A stretch of DNA of 64,000 bases from Glycomyces amatae (GCF_020991375.1 NZ_JAJLQZ010000008.1:62001-126000), one strand, 5' to 3'; shown: positions 7,518-16,871, numbered from the stretch's first letter. The notes: generated from the sequence alone by a model not told the origin. Program-made: numbers and translations.

Positions 7518-8297
7518 TCAATTAATCTCCGAATCCCAGGGAAAGAACTGCGTTACTTGGTCGTTGTAGACGATCTTGATCTCTTCGAGTCCACGGATCG
7601 GATCGTGTTCCAATCGCGCCCGGATCTCGGCGGGACTCGCTTCGCAATCGTCAAGGTTCAAGATTATTCGGAAAGCCTGCTTGTCGTGGACCTTGTCGCG
7701 CATGGCGGTACGGATGTTCTTGGGCTTGTTGGTTTTCGGGGCATAGCAGTCCCAAAGCTCACCCTGGGTCCGGTAGTCCGGGTCCTTCTCCGATGCGGTT
7801 GGTGGGTTCTGCTCGATGTCGTATCCGGCACGCGCCAGGACGATCGCGGACTCGTTCTCGCGCTCGAGGGCACGGCTCTTGGTGCCGTCAAGCGCGGTGG
7901 GCGGGCCTGCGGGTCGCCTGCCGGGGTCGGGCGGGTGTGCCGGTCTCGTGACGGCGTGGACGGGAGACGGTGAGCGTGGCGTACCACTCGAAGGGCCGTC
8001 GCCGGTACCCCCAGCCGTCGACACCGTGCCACCGAGCAGAGGCCCGGAGATGTAGTCGGTCATGGCCTGGTCGCCTGCGCTCATCAGCCCATGGACCTCT
8101 GCGAGCTTCTCAAGCGCGGATTCCCATTGGACCAAGCCGTCGGCGACCAGAGGGTTGCTCGAACCGACTGTCGAGGCCCGTATCGAACTGAGCGCCTCCT
8201 TCATCCGGTCGTGGGCCGCGACAAGCGCGGCTTCGGCTTGGCGGTTCTGTTCGATGAGCGCGGTCAATTGCGCGATCAGTTCAGCGAGCAGCGACAC
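7518..8297 (-). CDS. Polymorphic toxin with CdiA-type C-terminal tRNase-like domain
   Basis: A 259-residue protein in three parts. Residues 1-90 are helical and resemble the N-terminal leaders of actinobacterial type VII secretion substrates (ELIAQLTALIEQNRQAEAAL, with a central QWESALEKL). Residues 90-145 are a Pro/Gly/Thr-rich linker. Residues 145-259 match the CdiA C-terminal tRNase-type fold: ENESAIVLARAGYDIEQNP, DPDYRTQGELWDCYAP, NIRTAMRDKVHDKQAFRIIL and NLDD. The conserved acidic and lysine residues of that group are visible. The start is GTG 8297 with AGGAG upstream. Immediately downstream is the likely immunity gene. Probable role: contact-dependent killing of neighbouring cells, by family knowledge. 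Confidence 0.78.
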   Translation of the reverse strand: MSLLAELIAQLTALIEQNRQAEAALVAAHDRMKEALSSIRASTVGSSNPLVADGLVQWESALEKLAEVHGLMSAGDQAMTDYISGPLLGGTVSTAGGTGDGPSSGTPRSPSPVHAVTRPAHPPDPGRRPAGPPTALDGTKSRALERENESAIVLARAGYDIEQNPPTASEKDPDYRTQGELWDCYAPKTNKPKNIRTAMRDKVHDKQAFRIILNLDDCEASPAEIRARLEHDPIRGLEEIKIVYNDQVTQFFPWDSEIN

Positions 8298-8356
8298 GAG
8301 AATCTCCTGAGGATGGACCGGAGCAGCTTCGATTCAACCTGAGTCCCTTGCCGCCT

Positions 8357-8626
8357 TCAGCTCAAGAATCCCCCGACGCCCAAAGCCCGCACCACCAGGT
8401 AGCACGCCGCCACCGCCGCCGCGCCCTTGACGAACCCCCGCAGTTCGAGGCGGTCGGTCTCCTCCTTCACCTCGTGGAGCCGCTCGTCGGCGAGTGCCGC
8501 GACTTTCAGCTCGAGCTGTTCTCGGGCCTGCTCGTGCGCGAAGCACACCCGGTTGAGCCGCCGGATCTCGGCCACAAGGACTTCGGTCGAGTGCTTCTCA
8601 AGCGGCACATAGGGATCAATCGCCAT
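8357..8626 (-). CDS. Small protein with C-terminal membrane helix
   Basis: An 89-residue protein. Residues 15-65 form a long charged, probably coiled-coil helix (STEVLVAEIRRLNRV, EQLELKVAALADERLHEVKE), followed by one membrane segment (GFVKGAAAVAACYLVVRALGV). Its ATG overlaps the stop of the upstream 62-residue gene by one base (TAATG). It lies 59 bp before the toxin gene in the same direction. It may help export or position the toxin, but I recognise no family. Confidence 0.65.
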   Translation of the reverse strand: MAIDPYVPLEKHSTEVLVAEIRRLNRVCFAHEQAREQLELKVAALADERLHEVKEETDRLELRGFVKGAAAVAACYLVVRALGVGGFLS

Positions 8627-8814
8627 TACATGCCCCGATCAAGGGCGGTTTCAATGTCGGCGCGCATGTCTTCAAGATACCCACTGGTAGCGAGGTGCTC
8701 CGCCATCGCAGTCGCGGTCATTTCGCAATCGCCGCCCTCACTTGGCTCGCAATCCTTCCGCATATCGGAGACGCCTTCTGCGGCCAGGCCGACTCCTTCG
8801 GTCATCGTCGCCAT
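8626..8814 (-). CDS. Small helical protein, first gene of the toxin cassette
   Basis: A 62-residue acidic protein (MATMTEGVGLAAEGVSDMRKDC) with two cysteines in KDCEPSEGGDCEMTA and a helical C-terminus (MAEHLATSGYLEDMRADIE). Size and position, before a toxin with a type VII-like leader, suggest a secretion partner or chaperone, but no WXG motif is present. Only 23 bp separate its start from the nuo terminator hairpin, so its promoter must overlap that hairpin or it depends on read-through. ATG 8805 is an alternative start. Confidence 0.52.
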   Translation of the reverse strand: MATMTEGVGLAAEGVSDMRKDCEPSEGGDCEMTATAMAEHLATSGYLEDMRADIETALDRGM

Positions 8815-8837
8815 AGCCTCGCGCTCTGCCGCGGCAC

Positions 8838-8885
8838 ACGAGAAGAGGCCGCGGGGAGCGTTCGCTCCCCGCGGCCTCTTCTCGT
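8838..8885. terminator. Terminator of the nuo operon, twin of the hairpin at 6948-6990
   Basis: A 22-bp perfect stem with a GTTC loop, beginning nine bases after the nuoN stop codon on the minus strand. Its core arms, AAGAGGCCGCGGGGAGC and complement, are identical to those of the hairpin at 6948-6990. It should end the 17-kb menJ-nuo transcript. Confidence 0.88.
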
Positions 8886-8893
8886 TGGTGCGC

Positions 8894-10432
8894 TTAGGTG
8901 TTCAGGAAGGTGCTGGCCTGGTCGGCGATGTCGATCAGGAAGCCCGGGGCGACGCCGAGGATCAGGGTCGCGGCCACGCCCGCGGCCACGACGGCGCCGG
9001 CCATCGGGCTCGGCAGGTTCACCGTCGGCGCGTCCGGCGCGGGCTCGTTGAGCCACAGGAGGACGACCACGCGCAGGTACGGGAACGCCAGGATCGCCGA
9101 GGACACGACGCCGACCACCACGAGGCCGACCTCGCCGGCGCCCAGGGCGGCGGCGAACAGGCCGAACTTCGCGGTGAAGCCGCTGGTGAACGGGAGCCCC
9201 GCGAGCGCCAGCATCAGGATCGTGAAGACCGCCGCGGTGCCCGGGGACTTCTTGCCGAGCCCGGCCCAGCGCGACAGGTGCGTCGCCTCCTCGTCGCCGT
9301 CCCGCACGAGGGAGACGACGGCGAACGCCGCGATCACGGTGAAGCCGTAGGCGGCCAGGTAGAACATGGTCGACCCGACCGCGTCGCCGAGCGCGATGAC
9401 GCCGATCAGCAGGTACCCGGCGTTCGCGATGGAGCTGTACGCGAGCAGCCGCTTGATGTTGCGCTGGGTGACGGCGAAGATCGCGCCGCCGAGCATCGTC
9501 GCGATCGCGATGACCATGAGGATCATGCGCCAGTCCCACGCCGAGGACTCCAGGCCCACGTTGAACACGCGCAGGAGCCCGCCGAAGGCGGCGACCTTCA
9601 CGCAGGCGGCCATCAGGGCCGTCACCGGCGTCGGGGCGCCGGTGTAGACGTCCGGGGTCCACATGTGGAACGGGACGGCCGCGGCCTTGAACAGCATCGC
9701 GACGGCGATCATGGCGACGCCGATGTACAGCAGGAGCCGCGGCTGGTTCGAGGCGATCCCCGCCTGGTTGATCCCCGCGAGGTCCACGGTGCCGGCGAAG
9801 CCGTACAGCATCGCCATGCCGTAGACGTAGAACGCCGAGGCGAACGCGCCCAGCAGGAAGTACTTGAGCGCGGCCTCCTGGCTGATGAGGCGGCGCCGCT
9901 TGGCGAGGCCGCACAGGAGGTACAGCGGGAGCGAGAGCATCTCGAGGGCGACGAACATGGTGAGCAGGTCGCCCGCGACGACGAACATCATCATGCCGAC
10001 GACCGCGAAGAGCGTCAGCGGGAAGATCTCGGTCGCGCCGTCCTCGCGCTGCTGCGCCTTGTCCGCGGCCGAGTCGGCGACCACCGCGGCCTCGGCGACG
10101 AAGTCGCCGCCCCGGGTGGTGCGGCGCTCGGCGAGCAGGAGCACGGCCACGACCGACAGGAGCGCGATGGTGCCCTGGAGGAACAGGCCCGGCCCGTCGA
10201 GGACCACCGAGCCGAGGCCGGTGCCCTCGATGGAGAACGCGGCGCTGCTCTTGTCGTGGATCAGGACCACGGCGGTGAACGCCGCGAGGAGCGCCGCGAC
10301 GGCGAGGCCCGCCTGGACCGCGAGGCGGCGGGCCCGGGGGACCGTGGCCTCCACGAGGAGTCCGCCGAAGGCCGCCGCGAACACGATGATCATGGGGGCC
10401 AGGCCGGCCCAGTCGATCTGGACCTCATTCAT
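8894..10432 (-). CDS. nuoN: NADH-quinone oxidoreductase subunit N
   Basis: A 512-residue, multi-helix antiporter-like subunit of respiratory complex I, in the cytoplasmic membrane; it is one of three proton-pumping modules. Characteristic stretches include MFVALEMLSLPLYLLCGLAK, KYFLLGAFASAFYVYGMAML, FKAAAVPFHMWTPDVYTGAP and KRLLAYSSIANAGYLL. Start ATG 10432 is fixed by AAGGAGT six bases upstream, within the end of nuoM, whose stop overlaps by eight bases. It is the last gene of the operon and is followed by a strong hairpin. Length is normal for the family. Confidence 0.96.
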   Translation of the reverse strand: MNEVQIDWAGLAPMIIVFAAAFGGLLVEATVPRARRLAVQAGLAVAALLAAFTAVVLIHDKSSAAFSIEGTGLGSVVLDGPGLFLQGTIALLSVVAVLLLAERRTTRGGDFVAEAAVVADSAADKAQQREDGATEIFPLTLFAVVGMMMFVVAGDLLTMFVALEMLSLPLYLLCGLAKRRRLISQEAALKYFLLGAFASAFYVYGMAMLYGFAGTVDLAGINQAGIASNQPRLLLYIGVAMIAVAMLFKAAAVPFHMWTPDVYTGAPTPVTALMAACVKVAAFGGLLRVFNVGLESSAWDWRMILMVIAIATMLGGAIFAVTQRNIKRLLAYSSIANAGYLLIGVIALGDAVGSTMFYLAAYGFTVIAAFAVVSLVRDGDEEATHLSRWAGLGKKSPGTAAVFTILMLALAGLPFTSGFTAKFGLFAAALGAGEVGLVVVGVVSSAILAFPYLRVVVLLWLNEPAPDAPTVNLPSPMAGAVVAAGVAATLILGVAPGFLIDIADQASTFLNT

Positions 10433-11969
10433 TGCTGACTCCTTCAGCGGCGGGCAGGTCGGCCTGTTCACCGGAGATGAACAGGAGCGTGTTGTCGACG
10501 GCGGGCTCGACGGCGTCGATGAGCGGCTGCGGGTAGAACCCGAAGCCGAGGATCGCGATCACCAGCGGCGCGACGAGGGCCTTCTCGCGGAGGGTGAGGT
10601 CGCGCCGCATCGCGGGCACCTCGTCGAGCGCCGGGTTCCGGTCGCCCTGCATGGTGCGCTGGTACATCCACAGGACGTACGCGGCCGCGAGGATGATCCC
10701 GAGGGTCGCCAGGACCGCGACGGGCTCGTTGTCGGTGAACGCGCCGAACAGGACCAGGAACTCGGAGATGAACGGCGCGGTGCCCGGCAGCGAGAGCGAG
10801 GCGAGCCCCGCGAACAGGAAGATCCCGGCCAGCAGCGGCAGGGTCTTGGCGGCCCCGCCGTAGTCGGCGATCTGCGCCGAGCCGCGGCGCAGCGTGAGGA
10901 ACCCGACGATGATGAACAGCAGGCCCGTGGCGAGGCCGTGGTTGAACATGTAGAGGACCGCGCCGGTCGCCGAGGCCTGCGTGAACGCGAAGATCCCGAT
11001 GCCGATGAACCCGAAGTGCGCGATCGAGGTGTAGGCGACCAGGCGCTTGAGGTCGGTCTGGCCGATGGCGACGAACGCGGCGTAGAGCACGCCGATGACG
11101 CTCATGCCGATCACCCACGGCGCGAACGTCCGCGTGGCGTCCGGGAACAGCGGGATGCAGTAGCGCAGGATCGCGAACGTCCCGATCTTGTCCATGACGC
11201 CGACCAGGAGCGCCGCGACCGCGGCCGGGGCCGCCCCGCCCGCGTCCGGGAGCCAGGTGTGGAACGGGAAGAACGGGGCCTTGATCGCGAACGCGAGGAA
11301 GAACCCGAGGAACAGCCAGTTCTGGAGCGACCCGGCCTCCATCGGCTCGGCCGCGACGAGCGTCTGCCAGTCGAAGACGCCGCCGGAGTGGACCCACAGG
11401 CCGATGACGGCGACGAGCATGAACAGGCCGCCGACGAGCGAGTACAGGAAGAACTTGACCGCCGCGTACTGCTTCTTCGGGCCGGTGCCGTAGGAGCCGA
11501 TGAGGAAGTACATCGGGACGAGCATCGCTTCGAAGAAGAAGTAGAACAGCAGCACGTTGGAGGCCAGGAAGGTCGCCAGCATGGCCGCCTGGAGCGCCAG
11601 TATGAGCGCGAAGAACGCCGGGACGCTGCGCTTGACCGCGTCGAGGTCGCGCCAGGCCGCGAGCATCGCGATGGGCGTGAGCCCGGCGGTCAGGGCGACC
11701 AGGAGCAGGGCGATGCCGTCGACCCCCCACGACAGGTTGAGGTCCCAGGCCTCGACCCACGTGTAGGTCTCGGTGAACTGGAGCCAGGGCGCGTCGGCCG
11801 AGTAGTCGAAGCCGAGCGCCACCATGGCGGTGATGACGGCGACGACGCCGGAGACCGCCAGGGCGGTCCACTTGGCGGCGTCCGCGTTCTCGCGTCTGAT
11901 CGACGCGACGACCACCGCCCCGATGAGGGGCACGGCGACCAGCGCCGACAGCAACGGGAGTTCGTTCAT
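10425..11969 (-). CDS. nuoM: NADH-quinone oxidoreductase subunit M
   Basis: A 514-residue antiporter-like complex I subunit. It shows the family pattern in WGVDGIALLLVALTAGLTPI, FYFFFEAMLVPMYFLIGSYG, FAIKAPFFPFHTWLPDA and KRLVAYTSIAHFGFIGIGIF, including the conserved membrane glutamate and lysines. ATG 11969 overlaps the nuoL stop as ATGA, and its own stop overlaps nuoN by eight bases, so the distal membrane genes are translationally coupled. The same frame stays open upstream through the antisense-rich nuoL region, but that part is not protein-like. Confidence 0.96.
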   Translation of the reverse strand: MNELPLLSALVAVPLIGAVVVASIRRENADAAKWTALAVSGVVAVITAMVALGFDYSADAPWLQFTETYTWVEAWDLNLSWGVDGIALLLVALTAGLTPIAMLAAWRDLDAVKRSVPAFFALILALQAAMLATFLASNVLLFYFFFEAMLVPMYFLIGSYGTGPKKQYAAVKFFLYSLVGGLFMLVAVIGLWVHSGGVFDWQTLVAAEPMEAGSLQNWLFLGFFLAFAIKAPFFPFHTWLPDAGGAAPAAVAALLVGVMDKIGTFAILRYCIPLFPDATRTFAPWVIGMSVIGVLYAAFVAIGQTDLKRLVAYTSIAHFGFIGIGIFAFTQASATGAVLYMFNHGLATGLLFIIVGFLTLRRGSAQIADYGGAAKTLPLLAGIFLFAGLASLSLPGTAPFISEFLVLFGAFTDNEPVAVLATLGIILAAAYVLWMYQRTMQGDRNPALDEVPAMRRDLTLREKALVAPLVIAILGFGFYPQPLIDAVEPAVDNTLLFISGEQADLPAAEGVSNE

Positions 11970-13867
11970 TGGACGACCACCACCATGAGCGCGGCCACCA
12001 CGATGACGGCGCCGGACAGAATGGACAGGGCATAGGAGCGGACGAAGCCGGTCTGGAGCGCCAGGAGCCGCCGCGAGCCGCCGCCGATCGCGGCCGACAG
12101 GCCGTTGACGGCGCCGTCGACGCCGCGGGCGTCGATCGAGACGGAGGCGCCCGCGACCAGGCGGCTCGGGCGTTCGAAGAGGCCGCGGTTGACGGCCTCC
12201 CCGCCGAGGTCGGCGCGCGCGAGGCGCACCGGCCAGGCGGCGGCCCGCGGCGCCTCGTCGGTGCCGCGGCGGAACAGGAACCAGCCCAGGGCCGCGCCGA
12301 GGACCACCACGACGGTGGTGGCGATGGTGACCTGGGTGTGGCTCAGGTGCCCGTGGGCCTCGTGGTGCTCGCCGAACACCGGTGTGAGCCAGGTGGTCAC
12401 GGGGCCGGCCATGAGGCCGCCCGCCGCGAGCGAGCCGAGGCCGAGCAGGACCAGCGGGCCCGTCATGATCGCCGGGGACTCGTGCGGGTGCACGTCCTCG
12501 GTCCAGCGCCGGGGGCCGTGGAAGGTGAGCACGAACAGCCGCGTCATGTAGAACGCGGTGAGCGCGGCGCCCAGGAGCGCGGCGCCGCCGACGACCCAGC
12601 CCTGCCAGCCTTCGCGCGCGAACGCGGCGGCGATGATCGGGTCCTTGCTGAAGTAGCCGGAGAACGGGAACAGGCCGATGATCGCGAGCCAGCCGGCGGC
12701 GAACGTGGCGTAGGTCCAGGGCATCACGCGCCACAGGCCGCCGAAGCGGCGGATGTCGGTCTGGTCGTTCATGGCGTGCATGACCGAGCCGGAGCCGAGG
12801 AACAGGCCGGCCTTGAAGAAGCCGTGCGCCAGCAGGTGGATGATGCCGAGCGCGAACGCGCCGCCGCCGAGGCCGACCGCGAGGAACATGTAGCCGATCT
12901 GGGAGACCGTGGACCAGGCGAGGACGCGTTTGATGTCGTCCTTGGCGCAGCCGACGACCGCCCCGAAGAGGAGGGTCAGCGCGCCGACGACGACCACGGC
13001 CGTCTGCACGTCCGGGTTGAGGCTGAAGATGACGTTCGAGCGGGCGATCAGGTAGACGCCCGCGGTGACCATGGTGGCCGCGTGGATGAGGGCCGAGACC
13101 GGGGTCGGGCCCTCCATGGCGTCGGGGAGCCAGGTCTGGAACGGCCACTGGCCGGACTTGCCGCAGGCCGCGGCCAGGAGCAGCAGCCCGATCGCGAGGC
13201 TCGTCCCCGTGGAGAGGGACTCGGCGCCGTTGAAGACCGTGGCGAAGTCGAGCGAGCCGAGCGCGCCGATCATGGTGAACATCGCCAGGAGGAAGCCGAC
13301 GTCGGCGACCCGGTTGGCGAGGAAGGCCTTCTTGCCGGCGGTCGCGGCGGCGGGCTTGGCCTGCCAGAACGCGATGAGGAGGTAGGAGGCGACGCCCACG
13401 CCCTCCCAGCCGATGAAGGTCATGAAGTAGTTGCCGCCCAGCACGAGCACGAGCATCGCGGCGGCGAACAGGTTGAAGTAGGCGAAGAACTTCCGGCGCC
13501 CCTCGTCGTGCGCCATGTAGCCGACGGCGTAGACGTGGATGAGGAAGCCGACGCCGGTGATGAGCAGGCAGAAGACCGCGCTCAGCGGGTCGAACAGGAG
13601 GCTCGCGTCGATCTGGAGGTCCCCGACCGAGATGATCGTGAACAGGTCCAGGGTGCCGCTCTTGTCCTCGAGTCCCGAGAGGGAGGCGAAGAGCGTCAGC
13701 GCGAGGGCGAAGGCGGCGCCGATGGTGGCGGTGCCGAGCCAGTGGCCCCACTTGTCGGCGCGGCGGCCCGCCAGGAGCAGGACGGCGGCGCCGAGCGCCG
13801 GGAGCGCGATGAGCGCCCACGTCCAGGCCAGCGCGCCGGTCGCGGGCGCGTACGAGATGTCGTCCAC
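11966..13867 (-). CDS. nuoL: NADH-quinone oxidoreductase subunit L
   Basis: A 633-residue complex I subunit with many membrane helices and the long C-terminal lateral helix region. Recognisable stretches are SLLFDPLSAVFCLLITGVGFL, FMTFIGWEGVGVASYLLIAFW, QTWLPDAMEGPTPVSALIHA, KRVLAWSTVSQIGYMFLAV and HLLAHGFFKAGLFLGSGSVMH. The start is GTG 13867 with GAGGGGA five bases upstream. The gene follows nuoK by ten bases and overlaps nuoM by four. Length is typical. Confidence 0.96.
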   Translation of the reverse strand: MDDISYAPATGALAWTWALIALPALGAAVLLLAGRRADKWGHWLGTATIGAAFALALTLFASLSGLEDKSGTLDLFTIISVGDLQIDASLLFDPLSAVFCLLITGVGFLIHVYAVGYMAHDEGRRKFFAYFNLFAAAMLVLVLGGNYFMTFIGWEGVGVASYLLIAFWQAKPAAATAGKKAFLANRVADVGFLLAMFTMIGALGSLDFATVFNGAESLSTGTSLAIGLLLLAAACGKSGQWPFQTWLPDAMEGPTPVSALIHAATMVTAGVYLIARSNVIFSLNPDVQTAVVVVGALTLLFGAVVGCAKDDIKRVLAWSTVSQIGYMFLAVGLGGGAFALGIIHLLAHGFFKAGLFLGSGSVMHAMNDQTDIRRFGGLWRVMPWTYATFAAGWLAIIGLFPFSGYFSKDPIIAAAFAREGWQGWVVGGAALLGAALTAFYMTRLFVLTFHGPRRWTEDVHPHESPAIMTGPLVLLGLGSLAAGGLMAGPVTTWLTPVFGEHHEAHGHLSHTQVTIATTVVVVLGAALGWFLFRRGTDEAPRAAAWPVRLARADLGGEAVNRGLFERPSRLVAGASVSIDARGVDGAVNGLSAAIGGGSRRLLALQTGFVRSYALSILSGAVIVVAALMVVVVQ

Positions 13868-13877
13868 TGTGTCCCCT

Positions 13878-14177
13878 CTAGGCCTTCAGGAGGTTGGCGT
13901 CGTCGACAGAGGCGGAGCGCCGCGACCGGTAGATCGCCATGATGATCGCCAGTCCGACCACGACCTCGGCGGCGGCGACGGCCATGACGAAGAACGCCAT
14001 GACCTGCCCGTCGATGGTGCCGCTGGTGCGCGCGAAGGTCACCAGGGTCAGGTTCCCGGCGTTGAGCATGAGCTCGACGCACATGAACACGACGATCGAG
14101 TTGCGGCGCACCAGGACGCCGACGGCCCCGATGCAGAACAGCGCGGCGGCGAGGATCAGGTAGTACTCGGGGCTCAT
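13878..14177 (-). CDS. nuoK: NADH-quinone oxidoreductase subunit K
   Basis: A 99-residue, three-helix complex I subunit ([20 protein letters not shown], then [18 protein letters not shown] and [17 protein letters not shown]). The two conserved membrane glutamates, in VELMLN and AAEVVVGL, are present. ATG 14177 overlaps the stop of a 15-codon mini-ORF that itself overlaps the nuoJ stop. The start region (MSPE with the upstream bases) is duplicated there. Confidence 0.95.
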   Translation of the reverse strand: MSPEYYLILAAALFCIGAVGVLVRRNSIVVFMCVELMLNAGNLTLVTFARTSGTIDGQVMAFFVMAVAAAEVVVGLAIIMAIYRSRRSASVDDANLLKA

Positions 14178-14221
14178 CGGTCGCGCCCTTCCGTGGAGGG
14201 CCGGCAGTGCTCGGGGCTCAT
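14174..14221 (-). CDS. 15-codon mini-ORF at the nuoJ-nuoK junction
   Basis: A tiny frame, [15 protein letters not shown], whose ATG overlaps the nuoJ stop (ATGA) and whose TGA overlaps the nuoK ATG (ATGA). It arose from a 44-bp-offset tandem duplication of the junction: nuoJ ends HTEGKDA and the mini-ORF ends STEGRDR, while nuoK and the mini-ORF both begin MSPE. Copies lie at about 14165-14195 and 14209-14239. It may relay ribosomes from nuoJ to nuoK. Whether the peptide is stable or functional is unknown. Confidence 0.5.
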   Translation of the reverse strand: MSPEHCRPSTEGRDR

Positions 14222-15000
14222 GCGTCCTTCCCTTCCGTGTGCTTCGGCGCCGCCTCGGCGGCGGTGAGCTGGCGCGGCGGGACGTACTCGGACAGGCTCG
14301 CGGGCTCGATCGAGCCGTCCGGGCGCAGCGCCGGGGTCGCGGTCGAGTCGGAGGTGGCGAACACGCCGGGCCCGGGCCTGGGGCCGGGGTAGACGCCGGG
14401 CGCGAACCGCTCGCGGCTGTGCTCCTTCTGGCCCTTGTGGCCGCCCTTCTTGGCGACGTGCGCGAACATGAGCGCGCCGACCGCGGCGACGGTGAGGACG
14501 CCGGAGACCACCTCGAAGGGGAACAGGTAGGTCGAGAACAGCGCGTCGGCGATCGCCTCCACGTTGGACCCGGCCCCCGTGGCCCAGGCGGCGGGCTCGG
14601 CGGGGACGATGAGGCCGGAGACGGCCCGGGCCAGGCCCGCCGACAGCAGCGCGGCGAGGCCGATGCCCAGGCACACGGCGAGGAACCGCTGGCCCCGGAG
14701 CGTCTCGAACATGGAGTCCTTCGAGTCGCGCCCGAACAGCATGAGCACGAACAGGAACAGCATCATGATCGCGCCGGTGTAGACCATGATCTGCACGAAG
14801 CCGAGGAACGGCGCGGCCTGCATGATGTAGAAGACCGCCAGGCACATCATGGTGATCGCGAGCATGAGGGCCGCGTGGATGGCCGAGCGGGCCAGGACGA
14901 GGCCGATGGCCCCGCCGAGCGCGATCGGTGCGAGGATCCAGAAGAACACCGCCTCGCCGATGGAGGCGTCCTGGGCGAGGGTCTGGGCCAGGTCGATCAC
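14218..15000 (-). CDS. nuoJ: NADH-quinone oxidoreductase subunit J
   Basis: A 260-residue complex I subunit. Five membrane helices occupy residues 1-185 (including [40 protein letters not shown] and [18 protein letters not shown] with the family's conserved [10 protein letters not shown]). A hydrophilic tail of about 70 residues follows, as is usual in actinobacteria. GTG 15000 overlaps the nuoI stop (GTGA). Its stop overlaps the duplicated junction mini-ORF rather than nuoK itself. Confidence 0.95.
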   Translation of the reverse strand: MIDLAQTLAQDASIGEAVFFWILAPIALGGAIGLVLARSAIHAALMLAITMMCLAVFYIMQAAPFLGFVQIMVYTGAIMMLFLFVLMLFGRDSKDSMFETLRGQRFLAVCLGIGLAALLSAGLARAVSGLIVPAEPAAWATGAGSNVEAIADALFSTYLFPFEVVSGVLTVAAVGALMFAHVAKKGGHKGQKEHSRERFAPGVYPGPRPGPGVFATSDSTATPALRPDGSIEPASLSEYVPPRQLTAAEAAPKHTEGKDA

Positions 15001-15566
15001 TGCTGCCCCCTCTGCTTGGTCTGCGCGAGCATCTCCGTGAGGGAGAACTCCGCGCCCTCGCTGGCGCCGGGGTTGACCGGGCCGGACGCGTAGTAGTCCT
15101 TCTCGCTGTCGCCCAGGCGCATCGGGTGCGGCGGCTGCTCCATGCCCTCGATGAGCGGCGCGAGCAGCTCCTCCTTGGTGAAGATGAGGTCGCGGCGGTC
15201 GTCGCGGGCCAGCTCGTACTCGTTGCTCATGGTGAGCGAGCGGGTCGGGCAGGCCTCGATGCACAGGCCGCAGAAGATGCAGCGCGCGTAGTTGATCTGG
15301 TAGGTCTTGGCGTACCGCTCGCCGGGCGAGAACCGCTCGGCCTCGGTGTTCTCGGCGCCCTCGACGTAGATCGCGTCGGCCGGGCAGGCCCAGGCGCACA
15401 GCTCGCAGCCGATGCACTTCTCCAGCCCGTCCGGGTGGCGGTTGAGCACGTGGCGGCCGTGGTAGCGCGGCTGGAGCTTCGAGGGCTCCTCCGGGTAGTC
15501 GACGGTCACCTTCGGCTTGAACATGTGCGAGAAGGTGACGCCGAAGCCCTTGGCGAAACCGGACAT
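14997..15566 (-). CDS. nuoI: NADH-quinone oxidoreductase subunit I
   Basis: A 189-residue peripheral ferredoxin-like subunit that carries two [4Fe-4S] clusters (N6a/N6b) in the electron path to quinone. Both cluster motifs are intact: [12 protein letters not shown] and [12 protein letters not shown]. The C-terminus beyond residue 130 is an extension typical of actinobacteria. ATG 15566 directly abuts the nuoH stop with no gap, and the stop overlaps nuoJ by four bases. Confidence 0.96.
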   Translation of the reverse strand: MSGFAKGFGVTFSHMFKPKVTVDYPEEPSKLQPRYHGRHVLNRHPDGLEKCIGCELCAWACPADAIYVEGAENTEAERFSPGERYAKTYQINYARCIFCGLCIEACPTRSLTMSNEYELARDDRRDLIFTKEELLAPLIEGMEQPPHPMRLGDSEKDYYASGPVNPGASEGAEFSLTEMLAQTKQRGQQ

Positions 15567-16871
15567 CTACTCCTCCCCCTTCTCGTTGGAGCCGTTGACC
15601 GGCGCGGTGGCGTCCGCGGGCTCGAGCTCGCGCAGGGCCCGCGGGTTGGGCGGGACGGCGAGGTCGAGCGGCGGGACGGGGAAGCCGCCGAGGCCCGTGT
15701 CGGGCTCGGCCGGGGCCTCGTACTGCTTCCGGCTGGGCCAGAAGAAGATCAGGGCCATGACGACGATGGCCGCGCCGCCCGCGAAGGCGATGCGGGTGGC
15801 CGTCTCGTTGTCGGTGTCGAGGCCGATGTTCATGGCCGCCAGGACCATGAGCCAGACCAGGGAGACCGGGACGAGGACCTTCCAGCCCAGGCGCATGAAC
15901 TGGTCGTAGCGCAGCCGCGGGAGCGTGCCGCGCAGCCACACGTAGAAGAACAGGAACGCCAGGACCTTCCCGAAGAACCAGACCAGGGGCATGAAGCCCT
16001 CGTTCGCGCCCGGCCACCACGAGTCGGGGAAGGGCGCGGCCCAGCCGCCGAGGAACAGCGTGACGGCCAGGGCCGACATCGTGACCATGTTGACGTACTC
16101 GGCCAGGAAGAACGAGGCGTACTTCAGGCTCGAGTACTCGGTCGCGAACCCGGCCACGAGCTCGGACTCGGCCTCGGGGAGGTCGAACGGGGCGCGGTTG
16201 GTCTCGCCGACCATCGCGATCACGAAGATCACGAAGCTCGGCGCGAGCACCAGGAAGTACCAGCCCGGCAGGGTGATGTCGAGGCCCGCGACGTTGAGCG
16301 GGATGCCCTCGGCCTGCGCCTCGACGATCGCCCCGGTCGACATCAGCTGCGACTGGAAGAACACCGCGAGGACCGCCAGACCCAGCGCGATCTCGTACGA
16401 GATGACCTGCGCCGCGGCGCGCAGCGCGCCCAGCAGCGAGTACGCCGAGCCGGAGGACCAGCCCGCGAGCACGATGCCGTAGACGCCCAGGGCCGAGCAG
16501 GCCAGGATGACCAGGACGCTCACCTCGAAGTCGGTGAGCTGGAGCTCGGTCTCGAGCCCGAAGACGCTCACCTCGGGCCCGAAGGGGATCACCGCGAACG
16601 CGGTGAACGCGCAGGTGACCGCGATGACCGGGGCCGCCAGGAACACCCACTTGTCCGCGGTGCGCGGCATGGTGTCCTCTTTGAACGCGAGCTTCAGGCC
16701 GTCGGCGAGCGACTGGAGCAGGCCGAAGGGCCCGTTCCGGTTCGGCCCGGGCCGCACCTGCATGATCGCGACCACGCGGCGCTCGTACCAGATGGTGAAC
16801 AGCACCAGCAGGACCAGGACCACGAAGACCAGGACGCCCTTGACGAGCATCAGCCAGATGGGGTCGTTCAT
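15567..16871 (-). CDS. nuoH: NADH-quinone oxidoreductase subunit H
   Basis: A 434-residue membrane subunit that, with NuoB and NuoD, forms the quinone chamber. Diagnostic stretches include [60 protein letters not shown] and [22 protein letters not shown] 16871 overlaps the stop of a 14-codon mini-ORF between nuoG and nuoH. The C-terminal 45 residues are a hydrophilic extension. It is otherwise of normal length. Confidence 0.96.
   Translation of the reverse strand: MNDPIWLMLVKGVLVFVVLVLLVLFTIWYERRVVAIMQVRPGPNRNGPFGLLQSLADGLKLAFKEDTMPRTADKWVFLAAPVIAVTCAFTAFAVIPFGPEVSVFGLETELQLTDFEVSVLVILACSALGVYGIVLAGWSSGSAYSLLGALRAAAQVISYEIALGLAVLAVFFQSQLMSTGAIVEAQAEGIPLNVAGLDITLPGWYFLVLAPSFVIFVIAMVGETNRAPFDLPEAESELVAGFATEYSSLKYASFFLAEYVNMVTMSALAVTLFLGGWAAPFPDSWWPGANEGFMPLVWFFGKVLAFLFFYVWLRGTLPRLRYDQFMRLGWKVLVPVSLVWLMVLAAMNIGLDTDNETATRIAFAGGAAIVVMALIFFWPSRKQYEAPAEPDTGLGGFPVPPLDLAVPPNPRALRELEPADATAPVNGSNEKGEE

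Noticed and set aside
12010..13820. Very long open frame in phase with nuoM running upstream through nuoL
   Set aside because: It is read in another frame over nuoL and gives arginine/proline-rich sequence. Only the part from 11969 matches NuoM.
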